In this document: in pieces, positions 8,900 through 18,204 of the stretch
Layout: the number at the start of each line of letters is the position of its first letter
Numbering within the stretch: the stretch's first letter is position 1
From: Sphingomonas sp. PP-CE-1G-424
GTDB lineage: Bacteria > Pseudomonadota > Alphaproteobacteria > Sphingomonadales > Sphingomonadaceae
NCBI RefSeq assembly: GCF_004341085.1
Contig: NZ_SLXW01000004.1
Coordinates: forward strand, 496,001 to 560,000
Length of the DNA: 64,000 bases
Reading direction: 5' to 3'
Made by a program: the position numbers and the translations under genes
The notes under the pieces: generated by a model
Told to the model about the DNA's origin: nothing
Seen by the model: only the letters and a program-made list of their open reading frames with translations
Databases searched by the model: none

Positions 8900-10111
8900 A
8901 TGCCAAAAATCGTTTCCGCCCGAGTCATCGTTACCTGTCCGGGACGCAATTTCGTCACGCTGAAGATCGAATGCGACGACGGTACCACCGGGCTAGGTGA
9001 TGCCACGCTCAACGGCCGCGAGCTGAGCGTCGCCAGCTATTTGACCGATCATGTCGTGCCGTGCCTGATCGGTCGTGACGCGCACCGGATCGAGGACGTC
9101 TGGCAGTATCTCTACAAGGGCGCCTACTGGCGTCGAGGTCCGGTGACGATGGCGGCGATCGCTGCGGTCGACACAGCGCTCTGGGACATCAAGGGCAAGC
9201 TCGCGGGGATGCCGGTGTACCAGTTGCTCGGCGGCGCGGCGCGCGATGCGTGCATGGTCTATGCGCACGCCAACGGCACGACAATCGAGGACACGATCGC
9301 CGTCGCCAAGGCCGAGCAGGCCAAGGGGTATAAAGCGATCCGGCTGCAATGCGGCGTGCCGGGGCTCGCCTCGACCTACGGCGTGGCCAAGCACGGCGCG
9401 CGCTACGAACCCGCCGATGCCGACCTGCCGAGCGAGAGCGTGTGGTCGACCGAGAAATACCTCCGCGTCGTCCCCGAACTGTTCAAGGCGGCGCGCGAGG
9501 CGATGGGGTGGGACGTGCACCTGCTCCACGACATCCATCACCGCCTGACGCCGATCGAGGCGGGGCGGCTCGGCAAGGCGCTCGAGCCGTACAACCTGTT
9601 CTGGATCGAGGACCCGACGCCGGCCGAGAACCAGGAGGCGTTCAAGCTGATCCGCCACCACACGACGACGCCGATCGCGGTCGGCGAGGTGTTCAATTCG
9701 ATCTGGGACGCGAAGGACCTGATCCAGAACCAGCTGATCGACTATATCCGCGCGACCGTCGTGCATGCCGGCGGCATCACGCACCTGCGTCGGATCGCGT
9801 CGCTCGCCGACCTGTATCAGGTGCGGACTGGCTGCCACGGCGCGACCGACCTGTCGCCGGTGGCAATGGCGGCGGCGCTGCATTTCGGGCTGTCGGTCCC
9901 CAATTTCGGCGTGCAGGAGCATATGCCGCACACCGACGAGACCGATGCGGTCTTCCCGCATGCATACAGCTTCGATGACGGCATGATGCATCCGGGCGAG
10001 GCGCCGGGGCTCGGTGTCGACATCGACGAGGAGCTTGCCGCGACCTACGAGTACAAGCGCGCCTATCTCCCGGTCGCGCGTCTCGAGGATGGCACGCTGT
10101 GCAACTGGTGA
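8900..10111 (+). CDS. manD: D-mannonate dehydratase, enolase superfamily (ManD)
   Basis: A 403-residue enolase-superfamily enzyme (older name RspA-like) that dehydrates D-mannonate to 2-keto-3-deoxygluconate. The sequence follows the characterised Novosphingobium aromaticivorans ManD almost motif for motif, from memory. The catalytic set is visible at the expected places: R148 and Y160 (general base pair), metal ligands D211, E237 and E263, and H213. The C-terminus [15 protein letters not shown] is also typical. Some family members act poorly or on D-gluconate, so specificity is inferred from the closest relative and from context. The start has GGAGG 8 bases upstream. The stop overlaps the transporter start. 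Confidence 0.93.
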   Translation: MPKIVSARVIVTCPGRNFVTLKIECDDGTTGLGDATLNGRELSVASYLTDHVVPCLIGRDAHRIEDVWQYLYKGAYWRRGPVTMAAIAAVDTALWDIKGKLAGMPVYQLLGGAARDACMVYAHANGTTIEDTIAVAKAEQAKGYKAIRLQCGVPGLASTYGVAKHGARYEPADADLPSESVWSTEKYLRVVPELFKAAREAMGWDVHLLHDIHHRLTPIEAGRLGKALEPYNLFWIEDPTPAENQEAFKLIRHHTTTPIAVGEVFNSIWDAKDLIQNQLIDYIRATVVHAGGITHLRRIASLADLYQVRTGCHGATDLSPVAMAAALHFGLSVPNFGVQEHMPHTDETDAVFPHAYSFDDGMMHPGEAPGLGVDIDEELAATYEYKRAYLPVARLEDGTLCNW

Positions 10112-11394
10112 ACGAGACCGCCGCTCCCGGCAGCGAGAAGCCGCGCGGCAAGGTGCGGTGGATCGTCTGCGCGCTGCTCTTCGCCGCCGTCGCGCTCAGC
10201 TATATCGACCGGCTCGTGCTGCCGGTGCTGAAACCCGAACTCCAGGCGCGCTATAATTGGAGCGAGCAGGGCTATGCCGATCTCGCGATCGCGTTCCAGG
10301 CTGCGTACGGCATCGCCTATGTGCTGTTCGGGCGGTTCGTCGACCGGGTCGGCGCGAAGATCGGCTATGCGGTCGCGGTGACTTTGTGGACGATCGGTCA
10401 TGTCGCGCATGCGCTGTTCACCAGCGCCGGCATGATGATCTTCGCGCGTATCCCGCTGGCGATCGGCGAGGCGGGTGCATTCCCCGCGGCACTGGCGGCG
10501 GCGAACGAGTGGTTCCCGCAACGCGAGCGTGCGCTGGCGATCGGCATCTTCAACGCGGGCTCGAACGTCGGCGCGATCCTCACGCCGTTGATCGTGCCGG
10601 TGATCGCGGTGACGTTCGGCTGGCGGATGGCGTTCATCGCGACCGGCGCGCTGACCGTGATCTGGCTGGTGGCGTGGCTCGCCTTCTACCGATCGCCGCG
10701 CAAGCATCCGCGCATCACGCCCGAGGAACTGGCGTGGATCGAGGCCGATCCCGTCCCGGCCGCGAAGCCGGTCCGCTGGCGCACGCTGCTGCGCCTGCGC
10801 CAGACCTGGGCGTATATGCTCGGTCGGTTCCTGATCGATCCGGTGTGGTGGACCTTCCTGTTCTGGCTGCCCGATTTCTTCAACCGGCAATACGGCGTGA
10901 AGATGCTCGATTTCGGTCCGCCGCTGGTCGCCGTGTACGTGCTGGCCGATGTCGGATCGGTCGCGGGCGGCTGGTTTTCCTCGCGATTGCTTGCACACGG
11001 CCAGACGCCGAACCGCGCGCGCAAGACCGCATTGTTCGCCTGCGCGTTGTTCGCTCTGCCGATCATCTTCGCCGCGCAGGCACCGGGATTGTGGTGGGCC
11101 GTCGCGGCGATCGGGCTTGCCTGCGCGTGTCACCAAGGCTTCTCCGCCAATGTGTACGCGATCCCCGGCGACCTGTTCCCACGCGGGATGGGCGGATCGG
11201 TGATCGGTCTCGGCGGACTGGCCGGAGCATGCGGCGGCATGCTGATGGCGAAGTTCGCGGGCACGATCCTGGCGGGCGTCGGCAGCTATGGGCCGATTTT
11301 CGTGGTGGCCGGCTGTGCCTATTTCGTCGCGCTGCTGGTGATCCACCTGCTCGTACCGCACTATACGCCCGTCGATCCGGAACGCCTTGCCTGA
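10108..11394 (+). CDS. MFS hexuronate transporter, ExuT-like
   Basis: A 428-residue major facilitator protein with 12 predicted membrane helices. It belongs to the anion:cation symporter group that imports hexuronates and aldonates: [15 protein letters not shown] in helix 1, then [11 protein letters not shown] between helices 2 and 3, and [25 protein letters not shown]. The preferred start is GTG 10108, whose GTGA overlaps the manD stop by 4 bases, which implies translational coupling. An in-frame GTG at 10099 is an alternative. The substrate is probably glucuronate, mannonate or a related acid supplied to the two dehydratases; this is inferred from the operon. Confidence 0.88.
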   Translation: MNETAAPGSEKPRGKVRWIVCALLFAAVALSYIDRLVLPVLKPELQARYNWSEQGYADLAIAFQAAYGIAYVLFGRFVDRVGAKIGYAVAVTLWTIGHVAHALFTSAGMMIFARIPLAIGEAGAFPAALAAANEWFPQRERALAIGIFNAGSNVGAILTPLIVPVIAVTFGWRMAFIATGALTVIWLVAWLAFYRSPRKHPRITPEELAWIEADPVPAAKPVRWRTLLRLRQTWAYMLGRFLIDPVWWTFLFWLPDFFNRQYGVKMLDFGPPLVAVYVLADVGSVAGGWFSSRLLAHGQTPNRARKTALFACALFALPIIFAAQAPGLWWAVAAIGLACACHQGFSANVYAIPGDLFPRGMGGSVIGLGGLAGACGGMLMAKFAGTILAGVGSYGPIFVVAGCAYFVALLVIHLLVPHYTPVDPERLA

Positions 11395-11505
11395 GCCCGC
11401 GCGACCCGGCCTGATTGTGCGATGACGGCGAGATTTTCGGCGACGGGGCCGGGGCTCGGCGAAATCTAACGCGGTCCGCGAACGAGACCATTCCACGCCA
11501 GCAAC

Positions 11506-11567
11506 CTGCCGGCGATCGCCACGCGTCGCGGTCGTTCTGCCGGCGATCGCCACGCGTCGCGGTCGTT
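11506..11567. repeat. Perfect 31-bp tandem duplication
   Basis: Two identical 31-base units (11506-11536 and 11537-11567) lie head to tail. Each contains the palindromes GCGATCGC and ACGCGT. The second unit ends inside the stop codon of the phospholipase gene. It looks like a recent replication-slippage duplication in the gap between convergent genes. Confidence 0.85.
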
Positions 11568-13629
11568 AAGCGCGTGCGAGTGGCGGTTCGGACCATGACG
11601 CGCGGCCGGTTTCCAGTCTTCCGGCGATACGGCGGCGGAACGCGGGATGGGCGGGATCGGTGACGAGGATATCGTACCAGCCGCCGGTCTCGGCAAGCGA
11701 CAACGGATGAGGCCGCCCGTCGCCACGCCAGCCGCGATGCGCGTCGGTGTGGCGCAGCGACACCGCCTTCAGGCCCGGCGGCACCGTCACCGAAAGCGTT
11801 TCGCGCGCGGGATCGAGCCGCCACGACACGGCCTTGGCGGTCTTTTGCCCCGCGAAGTGGCGATGAAAGCCGTTCGGGCCGAGCAGCCACAGATCGTAGC
11901 GTCCTTCGTCGTCGAGCGGCCATGTCGCCGCGATGCGATCACCGGCGGCGAGCGTGTAGCGCCGTGGGATACGATCGAGCCGGTGGCGATCGTAGACGTG
12001 GACGACCGCCGGCGCGCCGCGGCAGGCGAGGTCGAGCGTAATCCCCGCCGCGCCGATCTGTGTGACCGTCACGTTCAGATCATAAGGGAGCGCGCGGGAG
12101 GGTCGGATACCGGGTTCCTGCGGCGCACGCGCACCCGCCGCGGGCGCGCGCGGATCGGGTTGCCCTTTCAGTGCGGCGGCGCGGGCGGCGCTCGCGCGCG
12201 GGTCGGGTAGCGGGGCAGGGGCTGCGCCGTTGGCGCGGGTGAAGTCGAACGCCGAGGTCAGGTCGCCGCACACCGCGCGGCGCCACGCCGAGATGTTGGG
12301 TTCGGCCACGCCGAAGCGCGTTTCGAGGAAGCGGATCACCGAGGTGTGATCGAAGACCTGCGAATTGACCCAGCCGCCGCGGCTCCACGGCGAGACGACA
12401 TAGCACGGCACGCGCGGTCCCAGACCATAGGGACGCCCGCGACATTCGGGCGTATCGGCCTTCGCCTCGCCGGGGCTTGCGACATGGTGATAGTCGGCGG
12501 CGGCGGCGATGCTCGACGCGCCCGCGAAACCGCCCGGCGCGCTCGCGTCGGGCGACGGCGGGGCGGGCGGCGGTACGTGATCGAAGAAACCGTCATTCTC
12601 GTCGAACATCACGAACAGGGCGGTCCGTGCCCAGATTTTCGGATCGGCGGTCAGCGCATCGAGCACTGCGGCGGTATAGGCGGCGCCCTGCGCGGGGCTC
12701 GACGGGCCGGGATGCTCGGACCCGGCGGCATTCGCGATGATCCACGACACTTGCGGCAGCGTCCCGCCGACGACATCGGCGCGCAACCGGTCGAGTCCGT
12801 GCGTGGTCATCGCGCGATCGTGCAGCGCCGAGCCGGGCGCCGCACCGCGATAGGCGGCGAACCCGGCCAGCGGGTTGTCGGTGAAATTGTCCGCCATGTC
12901 CTCGTAGATCCGCCAGTCGATGCCGGCGGCCTGCAATCGCTCAGGATAGGTGGTCCAGCGATAGCCCTCGGGCCAGCCGCCATCGGCGGGCAGGCTGTCG
13001 TGCGAATTGCCGATCGCGGGGCCACCGTGCGTACCGGCGGGGTCGTTGGTACCGGTCCACAGCATGATGCGGTTGGTGTTGGTGCCAGTCTGGATCGCGG
13101 CGTGATAGGCGTCGCAGATCGTGAATGCCTCGGCGAGCGCGAACTGGAAGGGCAGGTCGGCGCGCGCGTAATGGCCGAGCGAGCGTTCGGTCTTGGCCGC
13201 GGGCCAGCGCGCCATCCGGCCGTGATCCCACGCCGCCTGCGCATCGGGCCAGGTATGCGGCGTGCCCGCCATGCGCATCAGCGCGAAATGCTGCTCGGTC
13301 GACAGATGGAACGGCGCGACGTGGCGGCCGTCCGCCGTTTCCTGCGACCAGATGTCGCGGTTTCCCGGCCCTGAAATGGGGAGCGGAATGGGTAGCGGAT
13401 CGGCAAAGCCGCGGACGCCGCGCAAGGTGCCGAAATAATGATCGAAGCCGCGATTCTCCTGCATCAGGATCACGACATGATCGACATCGGCGATCGTGCC
13501 GGTGCGGACATCGGCGGGGATCGCGAGCGCCCGCCCGATCGCGCTCGAGACAGTACCGGGCAGCACGCCCGTCGTGGCGGCAGCGAGCCCGGCGCCGATC
13601 AGCGTCCGGCGGGTGGGATGGTCGATCAT
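11566..13629 (-). CDS. Phosphocholine-type phospholipase C, Tat-exported
   Basis: A 687-residue phosphoesterase of the non-haemolytic/haemolytic phospholipase C family, which cleaves phosphatidylcholine or sphingomyelin. It begins with a Tat signal (TRRTLIGAG, residues 6-14). Family motifs are VDHVVILMQENRGFDHYFG, TNRIMLWTGTNDPAG, IDWRIYEDMADNF, FVMFDENDGFFDHVPPP and VPCYVVSPWSRGGWV. Two C-terminal beta domains of about 90 residues follow (DUF756 type). The start ATG at 13629 has GGAG 7 bases upstream. It may scavenge phosphate or choline; the sequence does not show how it is regulated. Convergent with the hexuronate transporter. Confidence 0.92.
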   Translation of the reverse strand: MIDHPTRRTLIGAGLAAATTGVLPGTVSSAIGRALAIPADVRTGTIADVDHVVILMQENRGFDHYFGTLRGVRGFADPLPIPLPISGPGNRDIWSQETADGRHVAPFHLSTEQHFALMRMAGTPHTWPDAQAAWDHGRMARWPAAKTERSLGHYARADLPFQFALAEAFTICDAYHAAIQTGTNTNRIMLWTGTNDPAGTHGGPAIGNSHDSLPADGGWPEGYRWTTYPERLQAAGIDWRIYEDMADNFTDNPLAGFAAYRGAAPGSALHDRAMTTHGLDRLRADVVGGTLPQVSWIIANAAGSEHPGPSSPAQGAAYTAAVLDALTADPKIWARTALFVMFDENDGFFDHVPPPAPPSPDASAPGGFAGASSIAAAADYHHVASPGEAKADTPECRGRPYGLGPRVPCYVVSPWSRGGWVNSQVFDHTSVIRFLETRFGVAEPNISAWRRAVCGDLTSAFDFTRANGAAPAPLPDPRASAARAAALKGQPDPRAPAAGARAPQEPGIRPSRALPYDLNVTVTQIGAAGITLDLACRGAPAVVHVYDRHRLDRIPRRYTLAAGDRIAATWPLDDEGRYDLWLLGPNGFHRHFAGQKTAKAVSWRLDPARETLSVTVPPGLKAVSLRHTDAHRGWRGDGRPHPLSLAETGGWYDILVTDPAHPAFRRRIAGRLETGRASWSEPPLARA

Positions 13630-14100
13630 CGTGGCTCCATCATCAGGTCGAGCCCGGCGAGCGCCGAGTCTCCGCGGACCTGCGCCGCATAGCGCAGCGC
13701 GCCCCTCCACGCGATCATAACGGCGGCTGACACGCTCAAATACCCGACCGCGAGCCTGCGAGAGGCGTCGGTAATACGGCGAGCCGCTTTGCCGCACGTT
13801 AAGCAGGTGTCGCGGGGAGCGATTGGAAAGCCGAAGTCGCAGGCAAAGATCATCGGCGCAGTCACTTATGACCTGACCAGCAAGCCGAGCGTTCCCGCCG
13901 ATACCCGGACATTGCTGCTGTCACGATTGCAAAAAGCGATACGGCGCTCCGGCCGGAAAACGACCTAATTTCGGTTAAGATGATTTACTCGGCAAATGGC
14001 GTCGGCGTGCGCAACCTTCAAACTGAACGATGCGTTAACGGCGGACGATATCGGGCTATCTTGAAGACATTTGCATTGGGGTTGGTTTCTATTGTTTATT
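13630..14100. other. Intergenic region before the glycosyltransferase block
   Basis: No supported gene was seen between the divergent phospholipase and glycosyltransferase genes. The right end (13960-14100) is AT-richer than its surroundings and probably contains the promoter of the glycosyltransferase block. Confidence 0.4.
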
Positions 14101-16122
14101 ATGGCGATCGCCCTCGGTGGATGTTTGAAGGGTCCGCCGATCGAGTTCGGCCTTACCGAGGACACCGGCGGACATATCACCTACGCGCTGGGGGCGGCGC
14201 TGGCGCTGGCGGCGCGCGATGATGTCGATGCGGTGGAGATCGTCACGCGGCTGATCGAAGACCATGACCTTGGCGGCGCCTACGCCGTGCCGTACGAGCC
14301 GGTATCGGCGAAGCTCGGGATCCGGCGGATCGCGACCGCGAACCGTCGCTATCTCGGCAAGGGGACCGGCGCTGCCGACCGCCCGGCCTTCGCGCAGGCG
14401 CTGATCGACCATATCGAGACGCTCGAGCGGCGGCCCGATGTGATCCACGCGCACTTCGCCGACGCTGCCGACGTCGCCATGCTGGTCCGCGATCGGTTCG
14501 GCATCCCTTTCATCTATACCGCGCATTCGCTCGGCATCGAGAAGGCAGGGTGTTCGTCCGGCTCGAACGGGACGCTGGCGCCGCGGATCGCCGAAGAGGA
14601 TCGCGCGATCGCCGCCGCCGACGCGATCATCGCGTCCTCGCGCGACGAGGCCGAGCGGCAGTTGATGCTGTATCCATCGGCCTGTCCTGCGAAGATCCAC
14701 TGCGTGCCGCCCGGCGCGGGGCTTGCGGATAGCGCACCGGCAGACCCGACCAGAGCGAGGGCCTTGATCGCGCCGTTCCTGAGGGCAGTCGACAAGCCGA
14801 TCATCCTCGCTATCGCGCGTCCCGTCGCCAAGAAGAACCTGGTCGGACTGATCGATCTGTTCGCCTCGAACACGCGGCTCCGCGATCGTGCCAATCTCGT
14901 CATCGTCGCCGGGCTGCGCGACGGGCCCGATACGGGTGAGGACGAACAGCGGGCGGTCATCGGGGGGCTGCTGGCTGGGCTCGACAGGCACGACCTCTAC
15001 GGGACGCTCGCCTTGCCCAAGCGCCATACCGCGGGCGATGTCGCCTCGCTCTACGCGCTCGCGCAGCAAACCGGCGGCGTCTTCGTCAATCCCGCCTTGA
15101 CCGAACCCTATGGTCTGACGCTGACCGAAGCAGCCTTGCACGGTCTGCCGGTCGTCGCGACCTGTCATGGCGGCCCCGCGGATATCGTCGCACGACTGGG
15201 GCACGGGTCGGTCGCGGACCCGCGCGATCACGCCGGGTTTGCCGCCGCGATCAACGCGCTGCTCGACGATCGGATCGCCTGGAAGCGTGCCTCCCGAGCC
15301 GGGCGCGTCAACGCCCGGATGCTCGACTGGAACGGCTATGCCGCGCGCTTCGTCGCTATCGTCGGTGGTCTTCGCGCGATCCGAACGGTGAAGCCGCGCC
15401 CATCGCGGCTGCTGCTGTGCGATATCGACAACACGCTGACCGGATGTACGGTCGGCGCGCTCAGCATGGCGGCGTATCTGAAGACGCAGCCGAACCTCGC
15501 CTTCGGGGTCGCGACCGGGCGGTCGTTGCAGGAGGCCGAGCGGCTCCTCGGCGAATGGGGGCAGCCTGCGCCCGAGGTTCTCGTCACGTCGGTCGGTGCC
15601 GAGATCTATTGGCGCGATGGTGCGCGGCTGATCGCCGATGCCGAATATGGCGCGCACATCGATTCAGGCTGGGATGCCGATGCGGTCGACCGGCGGGTCT
15701 GCGGGTTGGCGGGTGTCGAGCGCCAGCCGGCGGTCGAGCAGCGGCGTCACAAGCGCAGCTATTTCGCCGAAGAGCCCGCGGTGGTCGCCGCCATCCGTGC
15801 GGCGGTGGCCGACCTTCCGGTACGCGTCATCCACAGTCACGGCCGCCTGCTCGACATCGTTCCCGAGCGCGCGGGCAAGGGCGCGGCGATGACGTGGGTC
15901 GCAGGCAAGCTGGGGATCGCGCGCGATCATGTCTATGCCGCGGGTGACAGCGGCAACGATCTCGACATGCTCTCGATCTGCCGCAACGGCATTATCGTCG
16001 CCAATCACAGCAGCGAGCTTGCCGGGCTGGTCGGACGCCCCACCATCTATCTCGCGCGCGGTGCGCATGCCGCGGGTATCGTCGAGGGCATGCGTGCCTT
16101 CGCGATGGAACGCGCGGCATGA
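14101..16122 (+). CDS. Sucrose-phosphate-synthase-like GT4 fused to HAD phosphatase
   Basis: A two-domain enzyme of about 673 residues. The first domain (about 1-420) is a GT4 glycosyltransferase of the sucrose-phosphate synthase kind: GLTEDTGGH near the start, RPVAKKN at the donor site, and the EX7E pair E335/E343 in EPYGLTLTE. The second domain (about 435-665) is a HAD-IIB phosphatase of the sucrose-phosphate phosphatase kind, with D441/D443 in CDIDNT and GDSGND at 615-620. One chain could therefore make a sugar-phosphate disaccharide and dephosphorylate it. Sucrose, mannosylfructose or a related glycoside are all possible. The start is uncertain: the first ATG is 14101, but TTG at 14092 (GGGG upstream) or 14071 would include more of the first beta strand. 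It overlaps the next gene by 4 bases. Confidence 0.8.
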   Translation: MAIALGGCLKGPPIEFGLTEDTGGHITYALGAALALAARDDVDAVEIVTRLIEDHDLGGAYAVPYEPVSAKLGIRRIATANRRYLGKGTGAADRPAFAQALIDHIETLERRPDVIHAHFADAADVAMLVRDRFGIPFIYTAHSLGIEKAGCSSGSNGTLAPRIAEEDRAIAAADAIIASSRDEAERQLMLYPSACPAKIHCVPPGAGLADSAPADPTRARALIAPFLRAVDKPIILAIARPVAKKNLVGLIDLFASNTRLRDRANLVIVAGLRDGPDTGEDEQRAVIGGLLAGLDRHDLYGTLALPKRHTAGDVASLYALAQQTGGVFVNPALTEPYGLTLTEAALHGLPVVATCHGGPADIVARLGHGSVADPRDHAGFAAAINALLDDRIAWKRASRAGRVNARMLDWNGYAARFVAIVGGLRAIRTVKPRPSRLLLCDIDNTLTGCTVGALSMAAYLKTQPNLAFGVATGRSLQEAERLLGEWGQPAPEVLVTSVGAEIYWRDGARLIADAEYGAHIDSGWDADAVDRRVCGLAGVERQPAVEQRRHKRSYFAEEPAVVAAIRAAVADLPVRVIHSHGRLLDIVPERAGKGAAMTWVAGKLGIARDHVYAAGDSGNDLDMLSICRNGIIVANHSSELAGLVGRPTIYLARGAHAAGIVEGMRAFAMERAA

Positions 16123-17291
16123 CGCGGCCGATCGGGTATTTCGTCCATCATCAGGGGCGCGGCCATGCCGAGCGCGCGGCGGCGATCGTCAACGCGTTGC
16201 CTGCGGACCGGCCGGTGGTGCTGTTCTCGGCAAGGGCCGACATCTTCCCGCCGCTCGCGTCGAACGTGACGATCCGCACGATCCCGTCGCTGTTCGAAGT
16301 GACGGGCGACGAGCCGACCGGGCTGGCGAATGTCCGCACGCCGTCCAGCCTTCACTGCGCGCCGCTCGGGTGGAAGAGCATCACGCATGCGGTCGCGACG
16401 ATCGCGTCGTGGTTCGATGCGGCCCGTCCTGCGTTGTTCGTCACCGACGTCTCGGCGGAACTCGCGCTGCTGGCACGGATCGCATCGGTCCCGTGCGTCA
16501 GCGTCCTCCAGCACGGCGACCGCAGCGATGCCGGGCATATGGCGGCGTATGAATCCGCGCTGGGCATATTGGCACCCTATTCGGCATCGCTCGAGCAGCC
16601 GGGGCGGCCGGACTGGATGCTTGCCAAGACGCATTACGCCCCCGGCGTCGGGGTGAAGATCGACCCGATCGACCGGAGCGCGGCACGGACGGCACTGGGC
16701 CTGCCGCTCGACGCCGAGATCGTCGTCGTCGTCGCCGGCGGTGGGGGTAATGGTACGCCGGCGACTCCGCTCACGCTGGGTGCGCGCGCCGAACCGGACA
16801 CGCTCTGGCTGACGATCGGTGCGGTCGAGCAGGAGTGGCACGCGACCGCGCCCGGCAACCTGCGGCATCTCGGCTGGGTCGACACGCCGGCGCTGTATAT
16901 CGCGGCTGCGGACCGGGTCGTATCGTCGGCGGGCAATACGACGGTGCACATGATCGCGGCGATCGGCCGGCCATGGATCGTCGTTCCCGAGTGGCGCTAT
17001 TTCGACGAACAGCTGTGGAAGGCGCGAACGCTCGACCAGGCCGGGGCGGCCATCATGCTAGAGCATTGGCCGTCGCATGCCGGCGCATGGATGGACGCCT
17101 GGACCCGCGCGGCGACGCTCGAGCTGTCCCGTCAACACGCGCTCTATGCCGCCGATGCCGCTCAGAACGCGGCATCGTGGCTTGCCAAGGTCGCGGACGA
17201 TGCCTGGGCGCAGCCGGTCGTCGCGCTGCCGCCCGACCCTGCACCTGCCTCGACTGAACTTGCACCCTCTACCCACCATGCGAAAGCCTGA
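16119..17291 (+). CDS. GT-B glycosyltransferase, MurG/GT28-like
   Basis: A 390-residue protein with a GT-B layout. The N-terminus (GYFVHHQGRGHAERAAAIV) has the His/Gly pattern of GT1/GT28 enzymes and of the ArnT-independent 'glycosyltransferase family protein' group. A second nucleotide-binding half contains VVVVAGGGGNGTP and VVSSAGNTTVHMIAAIGRPWIVVPE, the donor-sugar loop. No membrane segment is seen, so it is probably cytosolic. ATGA overlap with the upstream gene and near contact with the GT2 gene indicate one operon. The acceptor is unknown; the operon suggests stepwise synthesis of one glycoside. Confidence 0.75.
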   Translation: MTRPIGYFVHHQGRGHAERAAAIVNALPADRPVVLFSARADIFPPLASNVTIRTIPSLFEVTGDEPTGLANVRTPSSLHCAPLGWKSITHAVATIASWFDAARPALFVTDVSAELALLARIASVPCVSVLQHGDRSDAGHMAAYESALGILAPYSASLEQPGRPDWMLAKTHYAPGVGVKIDPIDRSAARTALGLPLDAEIVVVVAGGGGNGTPATPLTLGARAEPDTLWLTIGAVEQEWHATAPGNLRHLGWVDTPALYIAAADRVVSSAGNTTVHMIAAIGRPWIVVPEWRYFDEQLWKARTLDQAGAAIMLEHWPSHAGAWMDAWTRAATLELSRQHALYAADAAQNAASWLAKVADDAWAQPVVALPPDPAPASTELAPSTHHAKA

Positions 17292-17292
17292 C

Positions 17293-18204
17293 ATGACCGT
17301 TTCGATCTGCACCCTCGCGCATGGCCGTGCGGCCCACCTCGCCAATGTCGTCCGTGCGCTCGACATGCAGACGACGGTGCCCGACGAGCTCGTGATCGCG
17401 GTGATGCAGGCCGATGCGTACGACCTGCCCGAGACGCGGTTTCCGATCCGGCAGATCATGATCGGCGCCGACGGTATTCCCCTGGCCGCGGCACGCAATG
17501 CGGCAGCGCGGGCGGCGCAGGGCGAACAACTGATCTTCCTCGACGTCGACTGCATCCCCGCACCATCGCTCGTCGCGGACTATCTGGCGCAGTTGGGGGT
17601 AGTCGATGCGGTGCTGATGGGCGAGGTGCTGTACCTGCCATCGGGCGCGACCGCGGAGGGGCTCGATTTCGCGCGGTTCGCGGCGCTCGGCGTCAAGCAT
17701 TCCGAGCGGGCAGGGCCCCCCGTCGAGGCCTTGGGCGACTGCACCGACTATCGCTGTTTCTGGTCGCTCAACTTCGCGATGCGGCGCGCGACGTTTCTCG
17801 CACTCGGCGGGTTCGACGAGCGATATGTCGGCTATGGCGGCGAAGACACCGATTTCGGGCGGGTCGCGATGACCGCCGGCATTCCCATCCATTGGGTGCG
17901 GGGCGCGCGCGTCTATCACCAATATCATCCGCATCACATGCCCCCGGTCCATCATGTCGACAGCGTGATCGCCAACGCCGCGCGCTTCCGCGATAAATGG
18001 GGGCATTTCACGATGGAGCATTGGCTGAAGGCCTTCACGCTCATGGGGTTGATAACGCTGCGCGAAGGCGAGCATGTGCGGCTGCGCACCGTGTCCGAGG
18101 AGGATTTAGCCCTGACCCGGCAACAGGTCGATCAGCCCTATGCGAGTACCTCCGTGGTGCTGGCGCAACTCGAGGCGCGGGCGCCAGCGATCGCGGCCGC
18201 ATAG
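17293..18204 (+). CDS. Family 2 glycosyltransferase
   Basis: A 303-residue GT-A enzyme. It has the GT2 N-terminus (MTVSICTLAHGRAAHLANVV), the metal-binding DVD motif (D84, D86 in FLDVDC) and GGED near 182-185, where the acidic residue is the likely catalytic base, followed by the galactosyltransferase-like C-terminal part (GGFDERYVGYGGEDTDFG). A His-rich stretch (HQYHPHHMPPVHHVD) follows. The start at 17293 is one base after the upstream stop; ATG 17278 is an alternative. The last 67 bases overlap the end of the convergent GT4 gene. Donor and acceptor cannot be read. Confidence 0.85.
   Translation: MTVSICTLAHGRAAHLANVVRALDMQTTVPDELVIAVMQADAYDLPETRFPIRQIMIGADGIPLAAARNAAARAAQGEQLIFLDVDCIPAPSLVADYLAQLGVVDAVLMGEVLYLPSGATAEGLDFARFAALGVKHSERAGPPVEALGDCTDYRCFWSLNFAMRRATFLALGGFDERYVGYGGEDTDFGRVAMTAGIPIHWVRGARVYHQYHPHHMPPVHHVDSVIANAARFRDKWGHFTMEHWLKAFTLMGLITLREGEHVRLRTVSEEDLALTRQQVDQPYASTSVVLAQLEARAPAIAAA

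Noticed and set aside
12346..13374. Plus-strand frame inside the phospholipase gene
   Set aside because: Shadow of the phospholipase, whose catalytic motifs are all visible.
14089..15657. Long minus-strand frame opposite the SPS-like gene
   Set aside because: Opposite strand has clear GT4 and HAD catalytic motifs; the antisense frame has none.
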